Shown: positions 17,061 to 25,027, counted from the stretch's first letter. The stretch: DNA of 64,000 nucleotides from Brevibacillus daliensis (GCF_021245735.1 NZ_JAJISB010000020.1:1-64000), one strand, 5' to 3'. The notes: generated by a model not told the origin, from the sequence alone. Program-made: numbers and translations.

Positions 17061-17143
17061 ACTGTAGTGGGTTGGCAGAAGAAGCACATTTTTATCCGCA
17101 CTCTTCTTCGTGTAGCTAGGAAGGACCTTAAAGGTTCTAGACA
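17061..17143 (+). repeat. Truncated copy of palindromic element P
   Basis: This stretch carries the left arm GCAGAAGAAGCACATTTT of element P (18659-18865) joined directly to the right-half sequence (TCCGCACTCTT, GTGTAGCTA, AGGACCTTAAA, GTTCT). The middle and the right arm are missing, so it looks like an internally deleted, decayed copy. Similarity extends about 12 bp left of the arm. Confidence 0.7.
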
Positions 17144-17199
17144 ATCTGCAAAGGGCTGCAGGCAAATAATAAAACTAGTATCAAAACCCACACCCTGAA

Positions 17200-17403
17200 A
17201 AAACCAGCTTCTCTTTTCACACAGAGCGACTTGGCGAAGCCCAACCCAGCGGAGCACTATTCATCGGGAAAAAGAAGCGAAACGAGAGCAACTTACAGTG
17301 AATACATCGTTTTGAGCTTCCCCGATGAATTATGCGGAGCGGACAGTCTAACTCCTAAAGGGGCGGAGACTTTTAGCGAAGGGTGAAAAGAGAAGCTGGT
17401 TTT
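17200..17403 (+). repeat. Palindromic element Q, copy 1 (204 bp)
   Basis: The ends are perfect 21-bp inverted repeats (left arm starts AAAACCAGCTTCTC). An inner pair, CACTATTCATCGGG and CCCGATGAATTATG, is nearly complementary. A second copy of almost the same length lies at 18902-19106. No ORF with a credible start is inside. The form suits a MITE-like element or a long structured RNA. Confidence 0.8.
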
Positions 17404-17532
17404 CTCCACGATAGTTGGAAGAAGACAATATTAGCTGCAAAACATGTTGCTACTAAGAAAAGAAAACATTACTACTACATCAATTAAATAACTCCTTCAC
17501 TATCCAATCGAATTAATGAAAATAGTTGTAAA

Positions 17533-17579
17533 TTTACAATGGTTAACAATGATTCACACTACTTTAACGCTTCTTTAAC
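17533..17579 (+). promoter_or_regulatory. Pho box (PhoP-binding hexamer array) upstream of pstS
   Basis: TTTACA, TTAACA and TTCACA follow each other with 4-bp gaps at 10-bp period, then TTTAAC and a further TTTAAC-like unit. Direct TT(A/C/T)ACA hexamers on one helical face are the B. subtilis PhoP site. The array ends about 75 bases before the pstS start codon, so it should activate pstS under phosphate limitation. Confidence 0.75.
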
Positions 17580-17655
17580 CCTGGCTTTAAGCAAGAGAGG
17601 TAGGATGTAAATGTAGCACAAAGACATTGTTGATAAAACAAGGGGGATTTTCCTA

Positions 17656-18570
17656 ATGAAAAAGATTCCAGCTCTTTTACTCGCAAGTGTTCTTTCGCTT
17701 GGCATGATTTTGACAGGATGCGGCGGCGGAAGTAGCAATGCTGCTCCTCAAGCAAGCGGAAATAAAGAGCAACCGAAAGCAGCAGAAGTGAGTGGAATGA
17801 TTACTGCAGTTGGATCTACTGCCATGCAGCCAATGATTGAGCAAGCAGCTAAAAAATTTAATGAGACTAATCCGAATGTTCAAATTCAAGTTCAAGGTGG
17901 CGGTAGTGGTACTGGTCTTAGCCAGGTTGCTACTGGTGCTGCGACAATTGGTAATTCCGATATCTTTGCAGAAGAAAAATCAGGCGTTCCTGCAGATCAA
18001 CTTATTGACCATAAAGTAGCTGTTGTAGGTATGGCTCCAGTTGCAAACTCTGAAGTAGGGGTAGACAACTTGACTAAACAACAACTAATCGATATCTTCA
18101 CTGGCAAAGTAACAAACTGGAAAGATGTTGGAGGTAAGGATCAAAAAATCACTTTGGTTAACAGACCGAAAAACTCCGGTACTCGTGCGACATTTGTTCA
18201 ATTTGCACTTGATGGAAATGAAGAAGCAGAAGGTGTTATGGAAGAATCATCAGGTACAGTACGTAAGATTATTAGCGAAACTCCAGGTGCAATTGGATAC
18301 TTGGGTAACTCTTACTTCGATGACTCCATTAAAGTCCTTAGTATTGATGGTGTAGAACCAACTACTGAAAATATCATTACAAATGCTTATCCAGTATGGG
18401 CTTATCAACATATGTATACAAAAGGTGAACCAGATGCTGCGTCAAAAGCATTTCTAGACTTTATCATGTCTGAAGAGGCTCAAAAAGGGATTGTTGAAAC
18501 AATGAAATACATTCCTGCATCTGCGATGAAAGTTGAACGTGACGCAACTGGTAAAGTTTCACAGAAATAA
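17656..18570 (+). CDS. pstS: Phosphate ABC transporter substrate-binding lipoprotein
   Basis: This 304-aa lipoprotein binds phosphate outside the membrane. The lipobox LTGC places the lipid-modified Cys at residue 22; the mature domain opens ITAVGSTAMQPMIEQAA and holds the ligand loops GGGSGTGLSQVATGAATIGNSD and VNRPKNSGTRATF of the PstS family. AGGGGGA precedes the ATG. Unusually, pstC, pstA and pstB do not follow: the gene is alone, ends in its own terminator, and is flanked by copies of the P/Q palindromic repeats. Its permease is presumably elsewhere. Confidence 0.93.
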   Translation: MKKIPALLLASVLSLGMILTGCGGGSSNAAPQASGNKEQPKAAEVSGMITAVGSTAMQPMIEQAAKKFNETNPNVQIQVQGGGSGTGLSQVATGAATIGNSDIFAEEKSGVPADQLIDHKVAVVGMAPVANSEVGVDNLTKQQLIDIFTGKVTNWKDVGGKDQKITLVNRPKNSGTRATFVQFALDGNEEAEGVMEESSGTVRKIISETPGAIGYLGNSYFDDSIKVLSIDGVEPTTENIITNAYPVWAYQHMYTKGEPDAASKAFLDFIMSEEAQKGIVETMKYIPASAMKVERDATGKVSQK

Positions 18571-18583
18571 ACTATGGAAAAAT

Positions 18584-18624
18584 AAAAAGGGTCAGGGGCT
18601 ATATAAGCTACCTGACCCTTTTGT
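18584..18624 (+). terminator. Terminator of pstS
   Basis: AAAAGGGTCAGG pairs perfectly with CCTGACCCTTTT, then TGTTGTTT. Confidence 0.9.
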
Positions 18625-18658
18625 TGTTTATTCATAAATCCATTACAGTAGTGGGTGT

Positions 18659-18865
18659 GCAGAAGAAGCACATTTTTTGTCTGCGAACTCGTTAAGGTCC
18701 AGCCTGGAAGCTTCAACTGTCCGCTACACAGTAAAGAGTGCGGAAAGCGCATAAAGATGTGATGCTACGCAGTGTCTCATGGGTTGCACTTTTTAATCCG
18801 CACTCTTTGCTGTATAGCTATGCAGGACCTTAAATAGTTCTGAACAAAAAATGTGCTTCTTCTGC
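18659..18865 (+). repeat. Palindromic element P, full copy (207 bp)
   Basis: The ends are perfect 22-bp inverted repeats (left arm starts GCAGAAGAAGCACATTTT). Inside, 18723-18744 and 18797-18818 are complementary at 20 of 22 positions, and AAGGTCC (18694-18700) pairs with GGACCTT (18825-18831). The whole unit can fold into one long hairpin. Open frames crossing it look like by-products of the palindrome. Confidence 0.8.
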
Positions 18866-18901
18866 TAACGGCTTCATGGGAAAAAGAAAACCAAAAGCCC
18901 G

Positions 18902-19106
18902 AAAACCAGCTTCTCTTTTCACACAGAGCGTCTTGACGAAGCCCTTACCCAGCTCCGCACTATTCATCGGGAAAAAGAAGCGAAACCCAGCAAGTCTTAC
19001 AGTGAATACATCGTTTTGAGCTTCCCCGAGGAATAGTGCGGAGCGGACAGCTCAACATCTTGGGGGCGAAGACTTCAAGCGATGGGTGAAAAGAGAAGCT
19101 GGTTTT
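18902..19106 (+). repeat. Palindromic element Q, copy 2 (205 bp)
   Basis: This copy has the same perfect 21-bp terminal inverted repeats as 17200-17403, and a better inner pair: GCTCCGCACTATTCATCGGG matches CCCGAGGAATAGTGCGGAGC at 19 of 20 positions. It lies 36 bp after element P. Copies 1 and 2 are in the same orientation. Confidence 0.8.
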
Positions 19107-19245
19107 AACCACTATGGTAAGAATTTAATCATCCATCTTTATTAGAGTTAATGTGACATACTATTCATTACTTTACTGATAAACTTAATTCATAAAGCGA
19201 ATTACCTATGGTAAACATAGGTGAACATGTGGGTAATTTAATCTA

Positions 19246-19274
19246 TTGACAACAATGTTGTGTCATAATATTAT
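19246..19274 (+). promoter_or_regulatory. Strong sigma-A promoter of the SR1-like RNA
   Basis: A consensus TTGACA, 17-bp spacer and TATTAT. Just upstream, ACCTATG/CATAGGT (19204-19222) forms a small palindrome that could be an operator. Confidence 0.75.
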
Positions 19275-19364
19275 AAATGTAACATACTAATAAGTACAAA
19301 TTAACATAAACGCACAAATGCACTTTTAAAAATTATACGGACAATACGACAGGGGGATATTCCA

Positions 19365-19487
19365 TTGACAACGATTGTATGTCAGCATTGTGGGAACATC
19401 ATTGCACACCAAGAATCAGTTCAGGTAAAAACATTATATGGCGTATGCACCATGCAATGTAATTCTGAGAAACAAAAAAATAAATAA
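19365..19487 (+). CDS. GapA-binding peptide SR1P family (40 aa)
   Basis: The peptide reads MTTIVCQHCGNIIAHQESVQ, then VKTLYGVCTMQCNSEKQKNK. It keeps the SR1P features: the TIVCxxC opening, the VTTLYG-like centre and a second Cys pair (CTMQC). In B. subtilis this peptide binds glyceraldehyde-3-phosphate dehydrogenase A and promotes its interaction with RNases. The TTG start has AGGGGGATA upstream. Because it lies inside a compact promoter-to-terminator unit, it is probably the coding part of an SR1 homologue. Confidence 0.8.
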   Translation: MTTIVCQHCGNIIAHQESVQVKTLYGVCTMQCNSEKQKNK

Positions 19488-19500
19488 ATAATTTTCTTCT

Positions 19501-19533
19501 GACACGCCTTTGCCCAGCGTGTCTTTTATTTTG
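19501..19533 (+). terminator. Terminator of the SR1-like RNA
   Basis: GACACGC pairs with GCGTGTC and is followed by TTTTATTTT. Confidence 0.85.
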
Positions 19534-19552
19534 GTGATCATACTCCTAACCA

Positions 19553-19583
19553 TAAAAAAAGAGGCTGGCGATTATGCCAGCCT
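19553..19583 (-). terminator. Terminator of the gene at 19602-20099
   Basis: On the minus strand, GAGGCTGGC pairs with GCCAGCCTC and is followed by seven T residues. Confidence 0.9.
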
Positions 19584-19601
19584 CCATTTCGTCTTATCAG
19601 T

Positions 19602-20099
19602 CTATCCAAAAATTTTTCCAAACAGATAAAAGAAAAATAATGCCGTTCCATTTAATAAAATGATCCAAAGGATAGCGGCTAATGGTGCAAAGATCTCTTG
19701 GGTGCGCAATTCCGAGACAAAGTGGTTACCCATAAGAATGTTGGAAAATAGGACCAGGAGGATATTTGGTGTAAGCATCAAGTGACTGGAAAAATCCATA
19801 CCCTCTGCAATTACATTTACCAAAGCAGCTCCTAAGAGCACAATGACTCCATACACCATCGTTTGTAGGCTTAGGTGGATTAACCAGCGAAGACTGATTT
19901 TTTTATACCCGATCATATAGGTGACACCAAACAGGATGAGCCAACTGCACCCGGCAGACAGCAGAACCCAGTATGCGCCTAGATCAGAGCTCCAATAATC
20001 GAAGTGAAGGGTCAAACTAGCTCCATACAGGGCTGAGCCAATTGAAGCCAATAATAAATAGCCAAGCCACAATGCATAGGGAATGGATGATGAGTTGTT
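19602..20099 (-). CDS. Five-helix membrane protein of unknown function (165 aa)
   Basis: The product starts MNNSSSIPYALWLGYLLLASIG and has about five hydrophobic segments, the last ending LFFFYLFGKIFG. ATG 20099 was chosen because AAAGGAGAC is nine bases upstream; an in-frame ATG eleven codons earlier has only a weak site. Acidic and polar loops are short. I recognise no transporter motif. It is a single-gene unit with its own terminator. Confidence 0.65.
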   Translation of the reverse strand, partial: NNSSSIPYALWLGYLLLASIGSALYGASLTLHFDYWSSDLGAYWVLLSAGCSWLILFGVTYMIGYKKISLRWLIHLSLQTMVYGVIVLLGAALVNVIAEGMDFSSHLMLTPNILLVLFSNILMGNHFVSELRTQEIFAPLAAILWIILLNGTALFFFYLFGKIFG

Positions 20100-20226
20100 C
20101 ATTGTTTTCGTCTCCTTTTCCAGCTTTGCCATACTAGGTTTACTTCTTTCTACTATATCAGAAAGTATATACCTCTGGGCTTCGCTTCCTTATACGCATG
20201 AAAAACATCTGCTAAAGAGGAACTAA

Positions 20227-20258
20227 CTTCTTCGAAAAGACTTCACATAGAAGATTTT
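20227..20258 (+). repeat. Dispersed 30-bp repeat, copy C
   Basis: CTTCTTCGAAAAGACTTC followed by ACATAGAAGATTTT. The GGCTTCGCTTCCTTATAC sequence about 50 bp to its left is shared with the neighbourhood of copy B. Confidence 0.5.
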
Positions 20259-20287
20259 CTAACCATTGAGAATTTCCAGTTATAGCA

Positions 20288-20333
20288 AATAAAAAAACAG
20301 ACTCTCCTTTTCCTGATAATTGGAGGAGAGCCT
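20288..20333 (-). terminator. Terminator of speA
   Basis: On the minus strand, CAGGCTCTCC pairs with GGAGAGTCTG and is followed by seven T residues. Confidence 0.85.
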
Positions 20334-20350
20334 GTATGAAGGGTCATGAA

Positions 20351-21823
20351 TTACTCATGAATGGCTACTTGTCGCTTCACTACTTTGATTGTCCGAATGG
20401 ATTCATCCTCCGGCCCTTGAACAGGTAGTCCTGCTCGCAAATTCGCCTTAATATACCGAATGTTTTCTTCTGTAATGACTTCTCCCGGCAAAAAGATAGG
20501 GATGCCAGGGGGATAGATCATAATAAATTCAGTTATGATTCGGCCTGCAGCTTCTTCTAACGGAATGCTCTCTGATTCAGCATAGAAAGCATCACGTGGA
20601 GAAAGAGAAATAACGGGGATTTCCGGCAGAGAGATACCGACAGGTTCACTTGCTTCTGAATGCGCAAATTCGACTGCCAGATCTGTTAAGGCTTCAATCA
20701 AAGTACCCACGGTATTTTCCGTGTCTCCGGGGGTAACGAAGCAGAGAATATTATATAGGTCACTCATCTCCACTTCAATATTATACTTTTCTCTCAGCCA
20801 ATTTTCTACTTCCCAGCCCGTAATTCCCAAATTTCGAACATGAATTAATAATTTTGTTGGATCCATCGCATATTCAGCTGGCATTCCAAGAATTTCTTTG
20901 CCTACGCAATGAAGGCGAGGGATCTTATTAATCTGATCCCTGGCGTAATTAGCTAGCTTGATAGAAGAATCAAGTAACTCATGGCCACGTAAAGCGAGAT
21001 GCTGTCTTGCCATATCAAGTGAAGCAAGCAGGATATATGATGTAGAGGTTGTAGTGAGCATACTTAGAATCGTTTTCACTCGGTCAACGTCTACAAGACC
21101 TTCTTTTACATTAAGAATGGAGCTTTGTGTAAGAGAGCCTCCCAGCTTATGCACACTGGTAGCTGCCATATCGGCTCCTGCTTTCATAGCAGAAAGTGGC
21201 AAATCCTCATGAAAATGAATGTGAGCCCCGTGAGCTTCATCAACAAGTACAGGAACCTTGAATTCATGTGAGATGTCCACGATTTGTTGCAGGTCACCTG
21301 CAATACCGAAATAAGTAGGATTAATTACCAAGAGAGCCGCTGCATCTGGATGTGCTGTTAATGCCTTGCGAACCGCTTTTGGCGTTATACCATGAGCAAT
21401 CCCTAACTGTCCATCCATGATAGGATGTATAAATACCGGAATAGCCCCGGCAAAGATAATAGCAGCGGTAATCGATTTATGCACATTTCGAGGAAGGATA
21501 ATTTTATCCCCAGGTTGGCACGTAGCCATGATCATTGCCATGATTGCCCCGCTTGTTCCTTGAATGCTAAAAAAGGTATGGTCAGCTCCAAATGCTTGAG
21601 CGGCTAGTTGTTGTGCTTCTTTAATAACTGCTTTTGGATGGTGCAGGTCATCTAGCGGAGCGATATTGATTAAGTCGATAGACAAGGCATTCTCGCCAAT
21701 GAACTCTCTAAAAATGGGGTTCATTCCTGCTCCCTTTTTGTGACCTGGAATATGAAATTGTATGGGATTCCTCTCCGCATGTGCCACCAATGCGCTAAAT
21801 AAGGGAGTTTTGCCCTGTATCAT
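20351..21823 (-). CDS. speA: Arginine decarboxylase (Orn/Lys/Arg decarboxylase family)
   Basis: This 490-aa pyridoxal-phosphate enzyme, the same length as B. subtilis SpeA, decarboxylates arginine to agmatine for putrescine and spermidine synthesis. Visible motifs are FHIPGHKKGAGM near the start, FSIQGTSGAIMAM, LVDEAHGAH and the cofactor Lys in TSVHKLGGSLTQSS. The C-terminal part has PGIPIFLPGE, typical of the family. ATG 21823 is behind GAGGCGA; an in-frame extension to 21895 lacks a site. speD, the other polyamine gene, lies 5 kb away on the other strand. Some homologues act on lysine, so substrate is inferred. Confidence 0.9.
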   Translation of the reverse strand: MIQGKTPLFSALVAHAERNPIQFHIPGHKKGAGMNPIFREFIGENALSIDLINIAPLDDLHHPKAVIKEAQQLAAQAFGADHTFFSIQGTSGAIMAMIMATCQPGDKIILPRNVHKSITAAIIFAGAIPVFIHPIMDGQLGIAHGITPKAVRKALTAHPDAAALLVINPTYFGIAGDLQQIVDISHEFKVPVLVDEAHGAHIHFHEDLPLSAMKAGADMAATSVHKLGGSLTQSSILNVKEGLVDVDRVKTILSMLTTTSTSYILLASLDMARQHLALRGHELLDSSIKLANYARDQINKIPRLHCVGKEILGMPAEYAMDPTKLLIHVRNLGITGWEVENWLREKYNIEVEMSDLYNILCFVTPGDTENTVGTLIEALTDLAVEFAHSEASEPVGISLPEIPVISLSPRDAFYAESESIPLEEAAGRIITEFIMIYPPGIPIFLPGEVITEENIRYIKANLRAGLPVQGPEDESIRTIKVVKRQVAIHE

Positions 21824-21927
21824 CTCTATCGCCTCGCTTTTTAAATAGTATAAAAACAACAAAAATGAGTATAACAAATTGGGGGGGGAAAGCAAGAGTT
21901 TTTCTGTTCAAACTTTTAAAAGAAGTC

Positions 21928-22239
21928 ATGAATTTCCTGGAAGTTGCTTGGAATGAATGCACTTTTTATACACCTGAAGAGAAAGTTGCTCTCGAACTAT
22001 CTGAGCATATTACTCTTATTCATACTAAAAGAGTTCCTGAAGACCTATATAAGCGAGTACGTGAACACTATGACGAGAAACAATATGTTGACCTTGTATT
22101 AATCATCAATCAAATAAACAGTTGGAATAGAATTTCTATTGCAATGGGGAATACAGCAATTGAAAATAATTACTCTTTAACGAACATCTTATGGTGTTCG
22201 TTACTATTAGCCCAAAACAATAAAGATGCGTGTTCTTGA
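21928..22239 (+). pseudogene. C-terminal remnant of an AhpD-like carboxymuconolactone decarboxylase family protein
   Basis: The frame reads FLEVAWNECTFYTPEEKVALELSEHITLIHTKRVPEDLYKRV and DLVLIINQINSWNRISIAMG. This is the second half of AhpD-like alkylhydroperoxidase proteins (WREAPFYTERERAAL...LVDLTLAIxxINxWNRLAI). The first half, which holds the catalytic CxxC, is absent, and no ribosome-binding site precedes the candidate ATG. The AT-rich upstream DNA belongs to the speA promoter region. It is most likely a 5'-truncated gene. Confidence 0.65.
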
Positions 22240-22315
22240 AACAAAGAGTGGAGGAAGGAGTTATGCTGATAAATAGAGAAGGTACTAGGTACATTCCCGG
22301 CGTAAGGAGGTATAT

Positions 22316-23278
22316 ATGAAAACCAAGATTACAGAATTGTTGAACATCAAATATCCAATCGTTCAAGGAGGCCTTGCATATCTGGCTTACTCCCAGCTAG
22401 CTGCTGCCGTATCGAAAGCGGGAGGTCTCGGTCAAATTACTGCCATGTCACTTCCTTCACCTGATGCATTACGTGAGGAGATCAGGAAGGTGAAGCAACT
22501 TACTGATAAACCATTTGGCGTGAATTATGCAATTGGTCAACATGGTCGACCTTATGAGGAAATGCTTGAGGTTGCATTAGAAGAAGGGGTAAAGGTGATT
22601 TCCATAACAGGAGGGAACCCGGAACCCCTGATCCGTCGAACAGACGGGCATGATATAAAGAGACTCGTTCTCGTAGCCGCAGTACGACAAGCTCAAAAGG
22701 CTGAATCTATTGGTGCAGACGCTATTATGGCTGTAGGACAAGAGGGTGGGGGGCATCTGGGACGAGATGATATTGGCACAATGGTATTAGTCCCGCGAGT
22801 GGTTGACTCCGTATCCATTCCAGTCCTGGCAAGCGGAGGAATTGGAGAAGGAAGAGGCTTGCTTGCTGCTCTTTCTCTTGGAGCAGAGGGGATCGAAATG
22901 GGAACGCGATTTATTGCGACCAAAGAATGTCAGCATGCCCATGCTGCCTACAAACAAGCGTTAGTAAACGGTACCGAACAAGACACTTCTATCATAAAAC
23001 GTTCGCTGGGCACTCCTGCTCGTGTTATTAGAACACCTGGTTCTGATCGAATCTTGGAGCTTGAAGCGACTGGTGAGGGTTATGAAGGATTAAAAGAGTA
23101 TATAAGCGGGAAGAACAACCGGACTTTTATTCACGAGGGACATGCTGATACAGGATATGGTTGGGCAGGTCAAGTAATTGGACTCATTGACGATATTCCA
23201 ACCGTCGAGGAATTATTAGAAAGAATGGTGAATCAAGCAAAAGAGGGAATGCGACGAATAGAGAATGGATTTACATAA
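22316..23278 (+). CDS. Nitronate monooxygenase / NPD-family flavoprotein
   Basis: This 320-aa FMN-dependent TIM-barrel enzyme belongs to the family containing nitronate monooxygenase (2-nitropropane dioxygenase) and the enoyl-ACP reductase FabK. Motifs: YPIVQGGLAYLAYSQLAAAVSKAGGLGQI at the N-terminus, DAIMAVGQEGGGHLG near residue 140 (active-site loop), and PVLASGGIGEGRGLLAALSLGAEGIEMGTRFIATKEC for phosphate binding. Which reaction it performs cannot be settled by sequence. AAGGAGG lies seven bases before ATG 22316. A hairpin downstream has its T-rich side towards yktB. Confidence 0.85.
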   Translation: MKTKITELLNIKYPIVQGGLAYLAYSQLAAAVSKAGGLGQITAMSLPSPDALREEIRKVKQLTDKPFGVNYAIGQHGRPYEEMLEVALEEGVKVISITGGNPEPLIRRTDGHDIKRLVLVAAVRQAQKAESIGADAIMAVGQEGGGHLGRDDIGTMVLVPRVVDSVSIPVLASGGIGEGRGLLAALSLGAEGIEMGTRFIATKECQHAHAAYKQALVNGTEQDTSIIKRSLGTPARVIRTPGSDRILELEATGEGYEGLKEYISGKNNRTFIHEGHADTGYGWAGQVIGLIDDIPTVEELLERMVNQAKEGMRRIENGFT

Positions 23279-23303
23279 GTGGAAACAGGGCGTGAATGAG
23301 AAA

Positions 23304-23352
23304 AGAAGAACAGGTTACCCGCGGATTATCTGGAAAACGGACCTGTTCTTCT
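23304..23352 (-). terminator. Terminator of yktB (possibly bidirectional)
   Basis: AGAAGAACAGGT pairs perfectly with ACCTGTTCTTCT. The T-rich side (CTTTTCTC) is on the minus strand, but the hairpin also follows the nitronate monooxygenase-like gene. Confidence 0.7.
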
Positions 23353-23406
23353 GCATATAGTTAGAAACAAACATTTATTTTACAGATTAGACAAGAGCCG
23401 ATAAGT

Positions 23407-24039
23407 TTACCCTCGATTCAGCACATATAAACGGGTCAAGACATCAAATGTTTCCGTAAGGCGAGCGAGTAAAGCATCTTTATCTTGAAGTACTGGATCA
23501 TTGCGATCGATAGTGATGCCACACAGTAATTCAGCTTTTTTCACATTTTGCAATCGAGTAACCAGATTACGTAATCCTGCTTCACCTAACTCCAGCTGAG
23601 ATGTACTCTCAGGCTTCATATGATCAGGCGACCAGTGATAGTGGTCAGGAACCAGGCTCTGAATGTGCTTCAGTTGCTGTTCCATCCGTCCACCTATCTC
23701 AACTTTCCAAGGTGATTCATAAATGACGGCATACCAGACAAACAAGTGTGTGCCCCATAACCCAATTTGAAAATGAGGGTGTTTTTTGTAACCGCGTTTG
23801 TCGTTTGCCCAAGCAACCCACGTATCTTTTGGAGGGTTAACTGTTCGCCTTGCATGCTTAGCTACATGGAAAAAAAACTCGTCACCCGTGGCAAGAGAGA
23901 ATTGTGAGGCAAAGTGTTCCCCTAAATAAGTCAACTTTGGACGAATTTGATTTTGAATAGCTTCCATGCGCTGATCGAGACCCTCGATCGCAAATACATT
24001 AAAATCATCTTGATGAAAGCCTGTAAAGGTAGTAGTCAT
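23407..24039 (-). CDS. yktB: UPF0637 (YktB/DUF1054) family protein
   Basis: This 210-aa protein matches the YktB family: FTGFHQDDFNVFAIEGLDQRMEAI at the start, HVAKHARRTVNPPKDTWVAWA near 65 and GYKKHPHFQIGLWGTHLFVWYAVIYES near 86. Structures of the family exist but its role is unknown. ATG 24039 follows GGAGGGGAGAT at good spacing; an in-frame start 12 codons upstream has no site. It converges with the nitronate monooxygenase-like gene. The 330 bases upstream hold an imperfect hairpin near 24150-24200 and no gene. Confidence 0.85.
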   Translation of the reverse strand: MTTTFTGFHQDDFNVFAIEGLDQRMEAIQNQIRPKLTYLGEHFASQFSLATGDEFFFHVAKHARRTVNPPKDTWVAWANDKRGYKKHPHFQIGLWGTHLFVWYAVIYESPWKVEIGGRMEQQLKHIQSLVPDHYHWSPDHMKPESTSQLELGEAGLRNLVTRLQNVKKAELLCGITIDRNDPVLQDKDALLARLTETFDVLTRLYVLNRG

Positions 24040-24369
24040 TGTGATATCTCCCCTCCAACTCAATTTGAATAACAAGCTTATTGGTAAGCAGTAGCCTAAC
24101 TTTTTTAGGAAAAAGAAAAATATGAGTCAGTTGCGCCGAACGCTAAAAAGCATTTCCCCATATGATATCATACCACATGGAAAAGCTTTTCATGGGAGGA
24201 AAGTCCGACGGAGTGTAGCAAAAATGATTTTACAAGTCTCATTCAGGTTATAAAGAAGAAACGGAGCAGGAAGAACATAAGTAGCTTTCAGGTAATATGA
24301 TATACAACCCATTCCCAAGGGCATTTTTATAATCAGATAATTCAGATTTTTTTTCGGGGGATGATGTGT

Positions 24370-24972
24370 ATGAAGAAGACCCAAAACGAACTGGAATATA
24401 GTAATGTCATTGTTTGGTTTGACCGAATCACCCTCGACGAGCTTATGAATGCATTGGTTCAGAGTGGTTTGACGGTTAAGTGGAAAGAGTCCTTAAAGCA
24501 AATGAGGATTGATATTTCTAATGATTGTTGCGGCCATCAACTAATCATGAGTAAAACTGGAGATAAATTTAAGCTGGAAGAATGTCATTACTCCGTTCGT
24601 GATTTCCGTTTGGCAATGGTATTGTATCAGTTTATTGAGTTAGCAAAAGGGCATGCCGTGGTCAAAATCACCAATGAAGAACAAATTCTGGTCAAAAACA
24701 TTAGGTATGGAGAAGCTGTACGAATTACCAAAATAAAAGGAGCTGAGAAAAAAGTGATCTATGAAAAAGCATGCAACGTAACCATGGACCAAGTGATTGC
24801 CGCAATGAAACGAAGAGATTCAGAGGAGCGTATACCTGTTTTACGATTAGAACTGGATTATGAGCTGGCTACCCTACATGATGCCATGAAACAAAAAAAT
24901 AAAGAGCAAATCAAAAAATCCAAAGCAAAATTACAGATCCTTAGAAAAGAGATGCTCCTTCTCGAAGTATAA
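24370..24972 (+). CDS. Hypothetical protein, paralogue 1 of a local pair (200 aa)
   Basis: The product begins MKKTQNELEYSNVIVWFDRI and ends in a helical, Lys-rich tail (KQKNKEQIKKSKAKLQILRK plus EMLLLEV). Its middle aligns by eye with the protein at 25952-26548: both have K/R-D-x-x-LA-V near residue 75, KGHAVVKI versus KAHGIVHRI, YGEAVRITKI versus YDEGSVTKI, and VIYE versus VIFE, and both end near LLEV/ILEA. ATG 24370 has GGGGGATG eight bases upstream. No signal peptide, membrane segment or known motif is visible. The neighbour between the pair is a DUF4446 gene. Confidence 0.7.
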   Translation: MKKTQNELEYSNVIVWFDRITLDELMNALVQSGLTVKWKESLKQMRIDISNDCCGHQLIMSKTGDKFKLEECHYSVRDFRLAMVLYQFIELAKGHAVVKITNEEQILVKNIRYGEAVRITKIKGAEKKVIYEKACNVTMDQVIAAMKRRDSEERIPVLRLELDYELATLHDAMKQKNKEQIKKSKAKLQILRKEMLLLEV

Positions 24973-25027
24973 CAACATTATGAATGGGCAGGGTGAAAAT
25001 GAACCAACAGCAAAATGAATCTTCATG

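Larger units (their letters stand above)
19281..19533 (+). ncRNA. SR1-type dual-function small RNA
   Basis: A strong promoter and a Rho-independent terminator (19501-19533) bound a transcript of about 250 nt whose only ORF encodes an SR1P-like peptide. In B. subtilis, SR1 base-pairs with ahrC mRNA and its peptide stabilises gapA mRNA through GapA. The 5' end is inferred from the promoter. Base-pairing to ahrC is not tested here. Confidence 0.7.

Noticed and set aside
18480-18752. Minus-strand frame overlapping the end of pstS and element P
   Set aside because: It arises from the palindromic repeat, lacks a start signal and overlaps a firm gene.
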